In this document: piece after piece, positions 47,801 to 55,168 of the stretch | How the letters are laid out: each line of letters starts with the position of its first letter | Position numbering within the stretch: position 1 is the stretch's first letter | Assembly (NCBI GenBank): GCA_947184155.2 | Contig: CAMXCT020001772.1 | Location: forward strand, 62,001-126,000 | DNA: 64,000 bases | Direction: 5' to 3' | Source of the DNA: Cladocopium goreaui | Lineage: Eukaryota; Sar; Dinophyceae; Suessiales; Symbiodiniaceae | The notes under the pieces: generated by a model | Seen by the model: only the letters and a program-made list of their open reading frames with translations | Database searches by the model: none | Told to the model about the DNA's origin: nothing | Made by a program: the position numbers and the translations under genes

Positions 47801-48120
47801 ATGACCTAGCCCTTATATTCCCTTACCCCTAAACACGATCACTGTTGCTGTTCCACTGCAGGGTGGGAAAAGCCGTGCAAACTGATGACGGTCAAGTCAC
47901 TCAATGACTTCTCACCAGTATTTCCCCTTTGAGAAACATGAAGCAGTTCAAGAATTCGTTTCAGCTATCAGATCTATCAACTATCAATGCAGCAATTTTT
48001 TCATCACTTTATCCTCCGCATCTCCAAGGCCCAGTCCGCCTCGTCATAAAGGGTGCCTGGACGTGCGTTGTGCTGAACCCACTCGGTGTGAATGCCCAAG
48101 TTATGAAGCAGCTCCAAGTC
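27894..48120 (-). CDS. pckA: phosphoenolpyruvate carboxykinase (ATP), 28 recognised exons
   Basis: Catalyses oxaloacetate + ATP to phosphoenolpyruvate + ADP + CO2 (gluconeogenesis, or the reverse anaplerotic/C4-type direction). Joining 28 exons gives about 523 codons, against roughly 530-560 for the family, so only a short N-terminus is missing. Family hallmarks are all present: [14 protein letters not shown] (substrate Arg), [49 protein letters not shown], the P-loop [12 protein letters not shown], kinase-2 [97 protein letters not shown] and [10 protein letters not shown]. It ends [20 protein letters not shown] then TAG. Every junction keeps phase. No disabling mutation is seen, so the gene is probably functional. 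Four or five residues expected between exons 21 and 22 are not found and may lie on a missed microexon. The start codon was not located. Confidence 0.93.
29671..29773. repeat. MITE-like hairpin, CCCTCTGG family
   Basis: Begins CCCTCTGGTAAACTAACATA and ends GTTAAATTACCAGAGGGTA. It lies inside PEPCK intron 24, 55 bp from exon 24. The left flanking base is G in place of the expected T of TA. Confidence 0.8.
33236..33378. repeat. MITE-like hairpin, CCCTCTGG family
   Basis: Begins TACCATCTGGTTATGACTAA and ends TTAGTCATAACCAGAGGGTA. 143 bp, inside PEPCK intron 19, 43 bp from exon 20. Its interior contains ATGGCTAGCCATGGCTAGCC, itself palindromic. Confidence 0.8.
33577..33682. repeat. degenerate MITE-like hairpin, CCCTCTGG family
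   Basis: Begins CACCCTCTGGAAAAACCGAC and ends CTCTGTTAGATTAGCAGAGGG. It lies inside PEPCK intron 18, 47 bp upstream of exon 19. Ends are less well matched than in other copies. Confidence 0.6.
34136..34197. repeat. 10-bp tandem repeat (CCTTGGGAAA)n, six copies
   Basis: Six nearly perfect head-to-tail copies of the 10-mer, inside PEPCK intron 17 about 65 bp upstream of exon 18. On the coding strand it reads as a pyrimidine-rich TTTCCCAAGG run, so it may serve as a polypyrimidine-like tract. Confidence 0.9.
34541..34655. repeat. MITE-like hairpin, ATGGGTCAAAACC family
   Basis: Begins CATCTTTGGATGGGTCAAAA and ends GGTAATGATCCATAGCCATC, with interior GTAAATGGATGTTAATCCCC. A divergent copy of the element at 21162-21276, inside PEPCK intron 17. 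Confidence 0.55.
34806..34927. repeat. CCCTCTGG-family hairpin with internal duplication
   Basis: The interior module GAAAATGGTGATTTATAGTG occurs twice, followed by the usual AAAAATGGTGATTTTCCATA and a right end TTTACCAGAGGATA. The left terminus is lost. It lies in PEPCK intron 16, about 60 bp from exon 17. Confidence 0.65.
35958..36067. repeat. MITE-like hairpin, CCCTCTGG family
   Basis: Begins TACCATCTAGTTATTTAACA and ends GTTAAATAACCAGAGGGTA. It makes up about half of the 228-bp PEPCK intron 15, ending 16 bp from the exon 16 acceptor. Confidence 0.8.
38233..38291 (-). CDS. pckA: PEPCK exon 13: kinase-2 motif
   Basis: Encodes [27 protein letters not shown] is the kinase-2 motif holding the metal-binding Asp residues. 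The donor is AAGG|GTGTCC (GT type). Joining to exon 14 completes an Ala codon and leads into the [13 protein letters not shown] run. Confidence 0.95.
39118..39171 (-). CDS. pckA: PEPCK exon 12: P-loop
   Basis: Encodes [17 protein letters not shown] plus two bases of the next codon. GLSGTGKTT is the kinase-1a nucleotide-binding loop of ATP-dependent PEPCK, with Lys and Thr contacting ATP phosphates. The acceptor is CCTGAG|GG and the donor is a GC intron (CGCT|GCCG). The intron that follows begins among (TA)n repeats. Confidence 0.95.
40030..40133. repeat. MITE-like hairpin, CCCTCTGG family
   Basis: Begins TACCCTCTGGTAAACTAACA. The right end GCTATGTTAGTTTACCATAA then AGTA has lost the CAGAGGG terminus, while a similar CCATAAAGTA lies just left of the element. 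In PEPCK intron 11, 44 bp from exon 11. Confidence 0.75.
42456..42590. repeat. GATC-rich satellite (ATTGATC/ATCATTGATC)n
   Basis: A 135-bp run of alternating ATTGATC and ATCATTGATC units, giving a TGATCA palindrome at almost every step. In PEPCK intron 8. Confidence 0.9.
42651..42751. repeat. MITE-like hairpin, ATGGGTCAAAACC family
   Basis: Begins ATTGGTCAAAACCCTGGCAC and ends AATAGGTTTTGACCCACCCC. The interior GTGAACCCCAAGTCATAGCT matches the copy at 21162-21276 exactly. PEPCK intron 8. Confidence 0.75.
42773..42882. repeat. MITE-like hairpin, GTCTGAAAATAGG family
   Basis: Begins GGGTTTGTCTGAAAATAGGG and ends TACACTATTTTCAAAAAACA. Directly followed (42883-42935) by a truncated CCCTCTGG-family end, AGTTTACCATAGGGTA. 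PEPCK intron 8. Confidence 0.65.
43097..43193. repeat. CCCTCTGG-family hairpin abutting PEPCK exon 8
   Basis: The right end TTAGTCATAACCAGAGGGTA is intact. The left end is degenerate (near TCCTCTCCAATGACCATAG) and runs directly into exon 8. Read on the coding strand, that end is GGTCATTGGAGAG followed by the exon's GACTA, resembling the family terminus AGTCATAACCAGAGGGTA. The element's own terminal AG therefore acts as the acceptor. Confidence 0.6.
43192..43299. repeat. perfect-ended MITE-like hairpin, CCCTCTGG family
   Basis: 108 bp with 27-bp perfect terminal inverted repeats (TACCCTCTGGTAAACTAACA then TAGCTAT). It shares its left TA with the preceding copy, so one element has inserted at the TA edge of another. 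This is direct evidence for a TA target. PEPCK intron 7. Confidence 0.92.
47254..47380 (-). CDS. pckA: PEPCK exon 2: substrate-binding Arg segment
   Basis: Encodes [20 protein letters not shown] then [14 protein letters not shown]. The Arg in TGRSP binds the oxaloacetate/PEP carboxylate in the family. It joins exon 1 after TLYDE through a GC-AG intron, and leads to [12 protein letters not shown] through a GA donor; that donor is the least certain of the set. Confidence 0.92.
48040..48120 (-). CDS. pckA: PEPCK exon 1 of the recognised set
   Basis: Encodes [20 protein letters not shown] then PGTLYDE. LYDE followed by ALRYEKGS matches the family pattern near residue 20-35. The exon may extend a few codons further (VDRPE precedes in the same frame). 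The copia-type insertion starts only about 130 bp upstream, so earlier exons, including the start codon, must lie beyond it, more than 7 kb away. Confidence 0.75.
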
Positions 48121-48256
48121 CTCGGGTCGGTCAACTCACAGGGCCACATCGAAAGCCCATAGCTCTGAGGTTTTCATACAGCGAAAGAGTACAGGATGGT
48201 GTGGGTTTTATAACTATTAAGAGCCATAGGTCATAGGTTTTAGGTGGAGATGAATC

Positions 48257-48349
48257 TGCAGACATGGCTTATGTCCTAAGCCCCTCACTTATTTTGCGCC
48301 AGATGGCTAACACGTAATGGTTATGCCCAAGAGATGCCATATGTTTGCA
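48257..48349 (-). repeat. 3' LTR of the copia-type element
   Basis: 93 bp, identical to the 5' LTR. It is preceded on the element's strand by CACAGGGGG, a short polypurine tract, and followed by the target duplication GATTC (GAATC on the + strand). Confidence 0.97.
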
Positions 48350-48421
48350 CCCCCTGTGCCACGAGACATCCTCTTGATGGCAAGTGGCATTTGAAAATGG
48401 TAAGTGGAGCCTGGCCAGGGA

Positions 48422-49530
48422 TTAGCTGATTAGCTTATGGCCTTCCCTTCCACTCACCGTGAAACCTAGTCGATCCAAATGACCTTGGATCACTGCCTTT
48501 GTTTGCACCTTCGTCACCAGATCGCTGTCGTTGGTCGGCCCTTTGATCTTCTCCACCTCCAATTCACGTTCTGCCACACGATCTTGCAACCACAAGAACT
48601 TCGCCTGGATGTGCCGGCTCTGCCCCACTCCACGGCGTTCACTCAGCGCCTTTGCACTCGAGCTGTCCACCCTCAGCTTCGTGGCTTTGGTCTTCCAGCC
48701 CCAAAAGTCAAAGATGCCGCGGATGAACTCAGCCAAAGTTGCAGTTCTCGTCATGGCATAGTACTCATTCTCTGAGCTTGATAAGGCCACCACTTTCTGA
48801 CTCGATCCCTTCACCAGCAGCGTATGGCTGCCCCATTTCACCACCGAACCCGATGTTGATCGGCGGGTTTTCAAATCACCAGCCCAGTCTGAATCGCTGT
48901 AGGAAATCACTGCCGCATTCTCAAGCGTCTGCTTCTGGAAGGTCCGCTTCATGTAGGGGAACTTGAGCAAGTAGCGGACGACCTTCTTCAGCTTCAACCA
49001 ATCGTTCATCTTCGGAGACTTCATAGCACTTGCCAGTGCTCGAACAGGATGACATAGGTCTGGCCTATCAGTTGAAAGATACGCCAGTCTCATCACCATC
49101 GACCTGAACTGACTTGGCATTTGTCCTCCCAGCCCAGGCTGCCTCTCGGTCTCGATGAGGTCCAGAGATGTAGGTTTGTCCTCTGGCACGTCGCAGCCCT
49201 TCGTCTTTGCATCAAAGCCAAAGTCTCTGATCAGAAGGTCCACGTGCCTCGCATCTGCCTCGATCTCCAGTCTTTCTGCTCCACCCGCTCCATCTGGAAA
49301 ATACTTGATCAGGCGGTTCAGGAAAAACATCTCCTGCTTCTTGCCATTGTCTTTGCCCAAAAGTGACTCCCATCTCGCGGTGTACTTGGCATTGAGCGTC
49401 TCGTCAAACCACTTGAGCGTCTCGTCAAACCACTTGAGCTCTTCCAAGTTGCCCACCACCAAGAAGTCATCTCCATGGACCAGGCCTGTCAAGCCTTTCA
49501 CCTTGAAAACTGCAAGGCACTGAACTCTGC
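48422..49530 (-). pseudogene. copia reverse transcriptase C-terminal part and RNase H
   Basis: Continues RT with GLVHGDDFLVVG (catalytic Asp-Asp). An 18-bp tandem duplication (KWFDETLKWFDETL, near 49395-49435) then adds six residues. After SQFRSMVMRLAYLSTDRPDL comes RNase H: VISYSDSDWAGDLKTRRSTS, ALSSSENEYYAM and LRVDSSSAKALSERRG. It ends HKLIS shortly before the 3' LTR. The C-terminal catalytic set is intact; only the frame junction upstream is broken. Confidence 0.92.
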
Positions 49531-50222
49531 TCCATTGCCCTTCAGCCAATCTTGGTCATCTTTCTGAAAGATCTGGGAGGCATCTTGCGTCCCATACATG
49601 CTCCTCAAAAGCTTTCCCATCATCGGACCTTGATCTCCTGGATGAACTCGATCTTCTTCAGGAAGTTCCACATAGATGTCTCGAGCCGCTTTGCCCATGA
49701 AATGCGCTCGGGACACATCCCAAGCTGCCATAAGTTTCCGCTCCTCACTTCTCGTCCTCCTTGTCATGAAGGCACTCATCAAAGCATAAACGCTTTCCAC
49801 AGGAGGCGTCGCTGCAAATGTTTCAGCGCCTCCAAGCTGCTCAGACAACGGCTTTGCCCTCTTGATTTCCTTCGCCACCAAGCGACTCCTGATCTTCGGT
49901 GCTTGATGATCTCCTTTGTTGACATCAACCCATTTGAGTTGTAAGGGTTTTCCAGTGCACTCCTCAGCGCTCACCCTGATGTAGACATTCTCCTTGCGAA
50001 GCCACTCCAACTCTTCTTGCCTCGCCTTCTGCACCAGCTTGGCATCCAAGAGCTGCCCCGAAGAATCATCCACAAACTGCTCCAACTGATGTTCCCATTC
50101 CACTGCATCATCAGGGGATGGGCCACCCACTTGCTCCTCAATGGCACTGATGCTGTGATCTCTCTCCAGCTGGTTCTTCAGACCCCTCAGGATTGCCTCG
50201 CACAATTCTCTCGGATAGACTT
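49498..50222 (-). pseudogene. copia reverse transcriptase, N-terminal part
   Basis: Begins in frame at KVYPRELCEAILRG, with RT motifs IRSRLVAKEIKRA, AATPPVESVYALMSAFMTRR, AAWDVSRAHFMG (first catalytic Asp) and YVELPEEDR, then LLRSMYGTQDAS. The frame is lost near 49525 before the YxDD-equivalent box, which continues in the next frame. Confidence 0.88.
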
Positions 50223-50545
50223 TGCGACCTTTGCTCTCGATGCCCCAACCAGGTGAACGTGACGATGAGGCTCAGCACCAGGAACATAGTTGTTGCAAAC
50301 TCCTTGCAACTCCCTCGCAATCTCCTCAGAGTTTGTCAGCCACAAAGTTTCTTTTCTCACATGCCCCCACTGACCTTCGTCATCTTGTGCCATCATGTTG
50401 AAACGGCACATGGGGCTCTGCACCAAGAACGTGTTGGGGAGGTTCACCATCTCATCCACCTCAGGCTCATTCCAACTTGTTGACTCCTTGGGGTGCTCGT
50501 GCAAATAGTACCCTCCAAGTGAATCTTGAAGCTTGCAACTTCCAA
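50187..50545 (-). pseudogene. methyltransferase-like domain, second part (shifted frame)
   Basis: This frame takes over from the 1482-codon ORF. GGYYLHEHPKESTSW is the motif VI-like block (EHP in place of ENV/ENP). PNTFLVQSPMCRFNM and KETLWLTNSEEIARELQG follow, then HRHVHLVGASRAKVA. A one-base shift near 50225 then gives KVYPRELCEAILRG in the next frame. Catalytic Cys and Glu equivalents are present, but split across frames in this copy. Confidence 0.75.
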
Positions 50546-53500
50546 AGACCTCGACAATCGAAGCTTGCCCAAGGACTCTTCTGCCTCCACCACTTCCTTT
50601 GGCCTCTTGAAGTTGCTCAGCCTCCTCAGTGAAGAAAACGTAGTGCACGGAGGTGAGCTCGTCAGCAACCATGGTTGTTCCACCGCAATCAAATCCATCA
50701 GCTGCTCAAAGTCCTCCATGCGGTCAAGATCCCAAAACTCTGTTCCGTCAGGCTTGACCTCCTCCAAATCGATGGCTGCTCCTTTCCTCAGCCCAAACCT
50801 CTCCACCATGGTGTTCAGCCTCTGTGGAGAAAAGACTTCTATGACGTCCATGGCCGCCAACTGCGCCACCGTCTTTGCCGCCTCATAGCTGTCCAAGAGC
50901 TCTGACAGGGCTTGAACTGACCGTTCTTTCAAGGTCTCCCCAGCCTCCGTCGACCTCACCAGGTCATCAACATCTATGACCTCGTCCTCAGCCTTTCTTT
51001 TGACCCCCGCCTCGGCTGGCAGTGAATCTCCCAGGTCAACAGCAGGCTCTCCTCCAGCCGCGTGACACCCCGACGACTCTCCTCCAGTCGCCAGGTTACC
51101 GGGCTCTGCTGCCGCCATGGGAGCCTCTCCAAGGCTCATCTCCTTGTCCTCCTCCTCTCTCAACCTTTTTACTTCTTCTCTCTTCTTCTCATCTTCCTCC
51201 ATCAGGTGACGTTTGATGCGTTGCCGGCACTCTTCATTGTGTGCCATTTGTTGAAACCCTACTCCTCGCACCAAAGATGTGCAACCAGGGCATCCCGTAG
51301 TTTTCCCATACTTGGCCAAATGATCTCTCTTGACCGGCCATGCCCTTTTTAAACCTGAGGGCACTTCCGATGAAGCACTTGGCGCTCCAACCATTGGGCT
51401 CTTGTCCACAGCCTCCTCACCCTTCTCAGCTTCAACTTGTCCATGGGCTCCTTCATCTCGATCTGGCCCCACTGGTTGTTGAGCTTGTCCAGGATGGGGA
51501 GCTCCAGCAACTACCGGCATGGGTGCAGGCAAAGCCAACTGCTGTTGCTGCTCAACCGGTCTCCTCCTCACATATGCCCTGACATCCCAAGGTGCTCCAC
51601 GTAGGTCATCTTCCAGCTCTCCCCACTTCTGATCCTCACTCAAAGCGTGGTAAGAGCTTCCAACCACAACTCCATCTTTGGTCATGGCCAAAATGCTGCC
51701 AAACCTGTTGTGACACCCAACAAATCGGGCTTCTCTCATCCTCGTCAAATCTCCTCGACGCCCTTTTCCAGCAGGCTTCACCATGATCTTTTCGCCAAAA
51801 ACTGGAAGGGCTTTCACCCATTTCTTGCCTGTTCGCCGCTCTTCCGGCGTCTTGCCATCAGCGCCAACTCTGTGTCTGTTGGCCTGTTCTGCCGCATAGC
51901 GCGGCACCCAAGTCAGCAGCGGGTGTCCTTCTGGCAAAGTGCCACCGAACTTCTTTTCAACCATCATAGTAATGGCCCTGATGCGCCATTTGATCTCCCG
52001 CACTGCTGCTTCTGCTTCTCCGTTCGCCTTTGAATCTCCGGCTGGAGACTCTTCGCAAACCACCTTGCTCACGGTCTGCGCATCTCTCCCTGCGGCCTTC
52101 TTCAACTTGACCAAGGTGTGCTCACCGTCAGACTTCAGGATGATGTTCTTCCATCCAAGCAGCTCCAGGAACCTGGTCAGGAGTTTCTGCGCAGTGGTAT
52201 CTGGGTTCCCTTTCTTTTCCAAAGCTGTTGCCATCATCATCCCTGTCGATCTGTCTTGAGCAACAAGATGTGGCTTGCTGCCCTCTTCCTCGCCCAAGTA
52301 GAAGAAGTCCATCACCACGGTGTTCATAGTCTCCTGAGAGTGATCCACCTTGCGGTGCTGCTTTGCATAACCTGTAGCGGCCAAGCATTCAGGGCACCAG
52401 TTGCGGAACACCGCATGCCCCGAGGCCTCATGTTCTTTCTTCTCCTCCTCCGTTGGAACTGCCGGATCCCAGCCAGGACGTGCGGGTCGAGCCTCAACTC
52501 CTTCAGAGAATTGCTCTCCTTCTCCATCCTGTAGTTCCACCTCTTCTTCAATTGCACATGCCAATCTTGTTGAACTTGTCGGCGATGACGTAGTTGACCT
52601 CCTTGGGATCTGCACCACCTCATGAGTCACCGATGTCCCACCCACAGAACTTCTCTGAACTGGTGGTCCCGTAGGCGACCTTGGTGATACAGCCCCTTCC
52701 ACTGGAATGTCCTCCTTCAGGTAGAAGTTGTAAACTCCATCCTCTTCCAAAACAGGTATGATCCCGTCCTTCCCATGTCTTGCCACTGCTTTGTGGTATG
52801 CCTCTTCCAATGCCTTGTTCACAGGGTGGTTCTTCGGGATAATCTCACCACCACCTTGCCCAAGCCACGAAGTGAAGCCCTTCTCATGCATCTGACCAGC
52901 GCTGATGAGCACCTTGTGAACATCCGCCACATTGCCGTTGAGCTTCCGCTTGATGCCAGTGGTGTCTTCTCCTCGAATGGCTGCCTTGCCATAGCCCTGA
53001 ACCACCTCTCCCGATGCCGTCCTCAACCTCATGGATGTAGGCTCCAGGGTCTCGAAAAAGCGCTTGGGGAACACCGTCACTGAAGCACCGGTGTCCAGGT
53101 TGCAGCAAATCCAGTGTGGTTCTCCAGGAGCCAAAGACGAAACTTCAGAGTGACTCCGGTCTCGAGCTCCTTCTGCTGCAGGTTCTTCATGAGGTACTTC
53201 AGGAAGTTCACCATGTTGTTCTTCAGGAAAATCCCAAGATTCTTCTTGCTCTGCATCTGGGGTCACATAGACGAACTCATTGCGCTCGTCGCTCCACCTC
53301 ACCGATCTCGACCGTGACTGCCTTGAAGTCTGGGACCTTCTCGATCTCCTTGATGTAGTTCTCGACCTTGATGCATCATCTCTAAAAGGCCTCTCCACAA
53401 TGGATCTCCTCGAAGAAGGTGACGTAGATCTCGTCCTCCTCATAGTGCCCGGAAGCCTCAGCGGACTCCGTGGTCTCCTCTGTCCTGGGTCTTCTTCTTC

Positions 53501-54892
53501 TGGATGAACCAATGTGAGCGTTGCCAACTCCACCGAGCATAGTTCCAGACCACTTGCTGATGCCGGCTCAGGCTCTGGATGGCTTTCCAAAGACGAAGCT
53601 GCCTTTGGTTTCTGTTCCTTGCCCTTTCCATTGCTCTTCCCTTTTCCACCAGGAGCCCAACAGTCAGCCTTCTTATGTCCAACCTTCCCGCAGTTGTTGC
53701 ATTTTCCGGCGAACTTGACCTCTTTCTTCGGGCTCGAACTCGCCGACCGTGACGTAGAAGGTTGACCTTTTCCCCCTGATGAAGGTTTGGACCAACAGTC
53801 ACGTTGCTTGTAACCCGGCTTCCCGCAGTTGTTGCAGGTACCCTCAAATCGAGGGTTGATCTTGTTGGATCCCCCTGATTTGCTCTTGCCACCACCCTTC
53901 GTCTGTGCCAGAGAGCTGATGGAACCTTGTACTACTCGAACCAAAGAGTCCACGTCCATGGGAATGGCGGACGAAGAGCTGCCACCAGCCTTGGCGAAGT
54001 TGGTGCTGATGTTCAGACGGTTCCCTGTCTTGGCTTCTATGAAATTGACTACTTCCAATTCCATCTCCTCGAACGTCTTGAACCTTGCATAGTTGAGAAG
54101 TAGATGTTGTTCAAGATCTTTTGGAACCAGCTTCTCCAAAGAGTTCATAACCAACGACTCCGGCAACGGTTCCCTTGCCCCGAACTGGTCCTTCTTCTTG
54201 TCATACCTCAGCTTGAGTGCCTTCCAACGCTCAAGGGCACTCTGGAGCGTCTCATAGCTTGCACGCTCGGGGTTCGTCAAGGCGTGCAGCATCACCCGTT
54301 TTCTGCTACCCGTGGCCGGGTCAAACCTCTTGTGAAGGCTCCTCCAAGCATCCAGTCCGGCTCCAGTCACCACGTTCTCAACCACGTCAAAAGGAACTCC
54401 TTCTGTTGTAGCTCGCAAGACACTGTAGAGCTGGTTGTTGAAGTCGTAGACATCATCCCATTGATCCAGCAGGTCAGCACTGTTGCCATAGTTGTCCGAA
54501 ATCTCCTTATCACCGATCTCAGAGTCCATGGCTGCTGCCCACTCCAAGACTTCTCTGCTCTTCCCACCATAGACGCCGTACACATAGTCCTCGAGCTTCA
54601 CCGCCCACAAGCGGAATCTATTCTCCGCGTCCTCTCCCAAGGTCTGCGGCTTCCCAAGCCCCTTCGGGTCGAAGAGCCCCTTCGGCTTGGACATCTTCGC
54701 AATGGCATCTGGCAACCCTCGTAGAGCTTGAAGGACTTCTCGTGCTTCAACTCCACCTCCGTTGGCCACACCCACATTCGCAGCCTCATAGTTCGCCATG
54801 CGCTCCTTCAGGACATTGTTCTCGGCCTGTGCTTGTTGGACTTGTGCCTGCAACTGCGTCATCGCATTCACCAGGTCCTCCATCGAAGCCAT
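50444..54892 (-). CDS. Gag-protease-integrase-methyltransferase part of copia polyprotein
   Basis: 1482 codons from ATG at 54892. Residues 1-45 are coiled-coil-like. The Gag core runs to about 300, followed by CNNCGKPGYKQRDC (353-366; Tyr replaces the zinc-binding His) and canonical CNNCGKVGHKKADC (398-411). An SR-rich stretch is at 505-530. The protease active site CNLDTGAS is near 597-604. The integrase has an HHCC-type finger (GHAVFRNWCPECLAATG) and the triad Asp in VVMDFFYLG, Asp in ILKSDGEH and Glu in ANGEAEAAV. Then come a second Cys/His cluster (GCPGCTSL...HNEECRQRI) and a methyltransferase-like start: DVIEVFSPQRLN near 1350 (motif I-like) and LLTSSPPCTTFSSLRR near 1410-1425 (motif IV, Pro-Cys). 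Near residue 1450 the frame is lost; the sequence continues in another frame at about 50530. Confidence 0.92.
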   Translation of the reverse strand: MASMEDLVNAMTQLQAQVQQAQAENNVLKERMANYEAANVGVANGGGVEAREVLQALRGLPDAIAKMSKPKGLFDPKGLGKPQTLGEDAENRFRLWAVKLEDYVYGVYGGKSREVLEWAAAMDSEIGDKEISDNYGNSADLLDQWDDVYDFNNQLYSVLRATTEGVPFDVVENVVTGAGLDAWRSLHKRFDPATGSRKRVMLHALTNPERASYETLQSALERWKALKLRYDKKKDQFGAREPLPESLVMNSLEKLVPKDLEQHLLLNYARFKTFEEMELEVVNFIEAKTGNRLNISTNFAKAGGSSSSAIPMDVDSLVRVVQGSISSLAQTKGGGKSKSGGSNKINPRFEGTCNNCGKPGYKQRDCWSKPSSGGKGQPSTSRSASSSPKKEVKFAGKCNNCGKVGHKKADCWAPGGKGKSNGKGKEQKPKAASSLESHPEPEPASASGLELCSVELATLTLVHPEEEDPGQRRPRSPLRLPGTMRRTRSTSPSSRRSIVERPFRDDASRSRTTSRRSRRSQTSRQSRSRSVRWSDERNEFVYVTPDAEQEESWDFPEEQHGELPEVPHEEPAAEGARDRSHSEVSSLAPGEPHWICCNLDTGASVTVFPKRFFETLEPTSMRLRTASGEVVQGYGKAAIRGEDTTGIKRKLNGNVADVHKVLISAGQMHEKGFTSWLGQGGGEIIPKNHPVNKALEEAYHKAVARHGKDGIIPVLEEDGVYNFYLKEDIPVEGAVSPRSPTGPPVQRSSVGGTSVTHEVVQIPRRSTTSSPTSSTRLACAIEEEVELQDGEGEQFSEGVEARPARPGWDPAVPTEEEKKEHEASGHAVFRNWCPECLAATGYAKQHRKVDHSQETMNTVVMDFFYLGEEEGSKPHLVAQDRSTGMMMATALEKKGNPDTTAQKLLTRFLELLGWKNIILKSDGEHTLVKLKKAAGRDAQTVSKVVCEESPAGDSKANGEAEAAVREIKWRIRAITMMVEKKFGGTLPEGHPLLTWVPRYAAEQANRHRVGADGKTPEERRTGKKWVKALPVFGEKIMVKPAGKGRRGDLTRMREARFVGCHNRFGSILAMTKDGVVVGSSYHALSEDQKWGELEDDLRGAPWDVRAYVRRRPVEQQQQLALPAPMPVVAGAPHPGQAQQPVGPDRDEGAHGQVEAEKGEEAVDKSPMVGAPSASSEVPSGLKRAWPVKRDHLAKYGKTTGCPGCTSLVRGVGFQQMAHNEECRQRIKRHLMEEDEKKREEVKRLREEEDKEMSLGEAPMAAAEPGNLATGGESSGCHAAGGEPAVDLGDSLPAEAGVKRKAEDEVIDVDDLVRSTEAGETLKERSVQALSELLDSYEAAKTVAQLAAMDVIEVFSPQRLNTMVERFGLRKGAAIDLEEVKPDGTEFWDLDRMEDFEQLMDLIAVEQPWLLTSSPPCTTFSSLRRLSNFKRPKEVVEAEESLGKLRLSRSLEVASFKIHLEGTICTSTPRSQQVGMSLRWMRW

Positions 54893-55076
54893 GTGTGATC
54901 ACCCCCAGCACGGCAAAGTGAATGCCTAGGCCCTCTACAATCAGGATCCCAAAGACCAACCCGATGCAGTAGGCCCAACACGGCAGCCGCACCCTCGTGG
55001 GCCTCCAGCCCAGCACCAGCGGCCTGGCGATGGCCGCTTGGCCTTTGCGCGCTGCCACACCAGAGCACGCTACCAT
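54786..55076 (-). CDS. hydrophobic leader ORF of the copia-type element
   Basis: A 96-codon frame whose ATG sits exactly at the LTR/primer-site junction. Arg/Ala-rich at first, it then has a long hydrophobic stretch (LPCWAYCIGLVFGILIVEGL, then GIHFAVLGVI) able to form one or two membrane helices. It overlaps the Gag start at 54892 in another frame. A similar hydrophobic ORF precedes Gag in the DIRS-like element of this window. It could be a chance frame in the leader. Confidence 0.35.
   Translation of the reverse strand: MVACSGVAARKGQAAIARPLVLGWRPTRVRLPCWAYCIGLVFGILIVEGLGIHFAVLGVITHGFDGGPGECDDAVAGTSPTSTGREQCPEGAHGEL
55060..55075 (-). other. primer-binding site of the copia-type element
   Basis: Directly inside the 5' LTR the element's strand reads TGGTAGCGTGCTCTGG. 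TGG pairs with the tRNA CCA end. The next bases T and A imply A73 and U72, the A1:U72 pair typical of eukaryotic initiator Met-tRNA, which primes many copia elements. The tRNA identity is inferred, not checked. Confidence 0.7.
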
Positions 55077-55168
55077 GCAGACATGGCTTATGTCCTAAGC
55101 CCCTCACTTATTTTGCGCCAGATGGCTAACACGTAATGGTTATGCCCAAGAGATGCCATATGTTTGCA
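55076..55168 (-). repeat. 5' LTR of the copia-type element
   Basis: 93 bp, identical to 48257-48349. On the element's strand it starts TGCAAACATATGG and ends CATGTCTGCA. LTRs of this length are very short for the group and leave little room for a promoter. Confidence 0.97.

Larger units (their letters stand above)
27894..48120 (-). other. pckA: exon map and splice sites of the PEPCK gene
   Basis: Exons 5' to 3': 48120-48040, 47380-47254, 46128-46092, 45900-45861, 45059-45003, 44827-44756, 44414-44391, 43096-43008, 41923-41870, 41162-41122, 40219-40177, 39171-39118, 38291-38233, 36941-36901, 36193-36170, 35941-35872, 34747-34704, 34069-33993, 33530-33476, 33193-33158, 32524-32489, 31263-31177, 30692-30627, 29880-29828, 29490-29460, 28931-28866, 28249-28205, 27956-27894. 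Intron donors by my reading: GC 13 (after exons 1, 4, 5, 11, 12, 14, 16, 20, 22-26), GA 8 (after 2, 3, 6-9, 15, 27), GT 6 (after 10, 13, 17-19, 21). All acceptors are AG, and all but four are followed by G. Exons 7 and 15 are 24-bp microexons. Each junction was chosen so that phase and family sequence agree. Exon 1 start, exon 2 end and exon 22 start are the least certain. Confidence 0.85.

Noticed and set aside
51340-54724. Several + strand ORFs of 60-200 codons across the copia element
   Set aside because: Antisense shadows of the GC-rich Gag-Pol frame.
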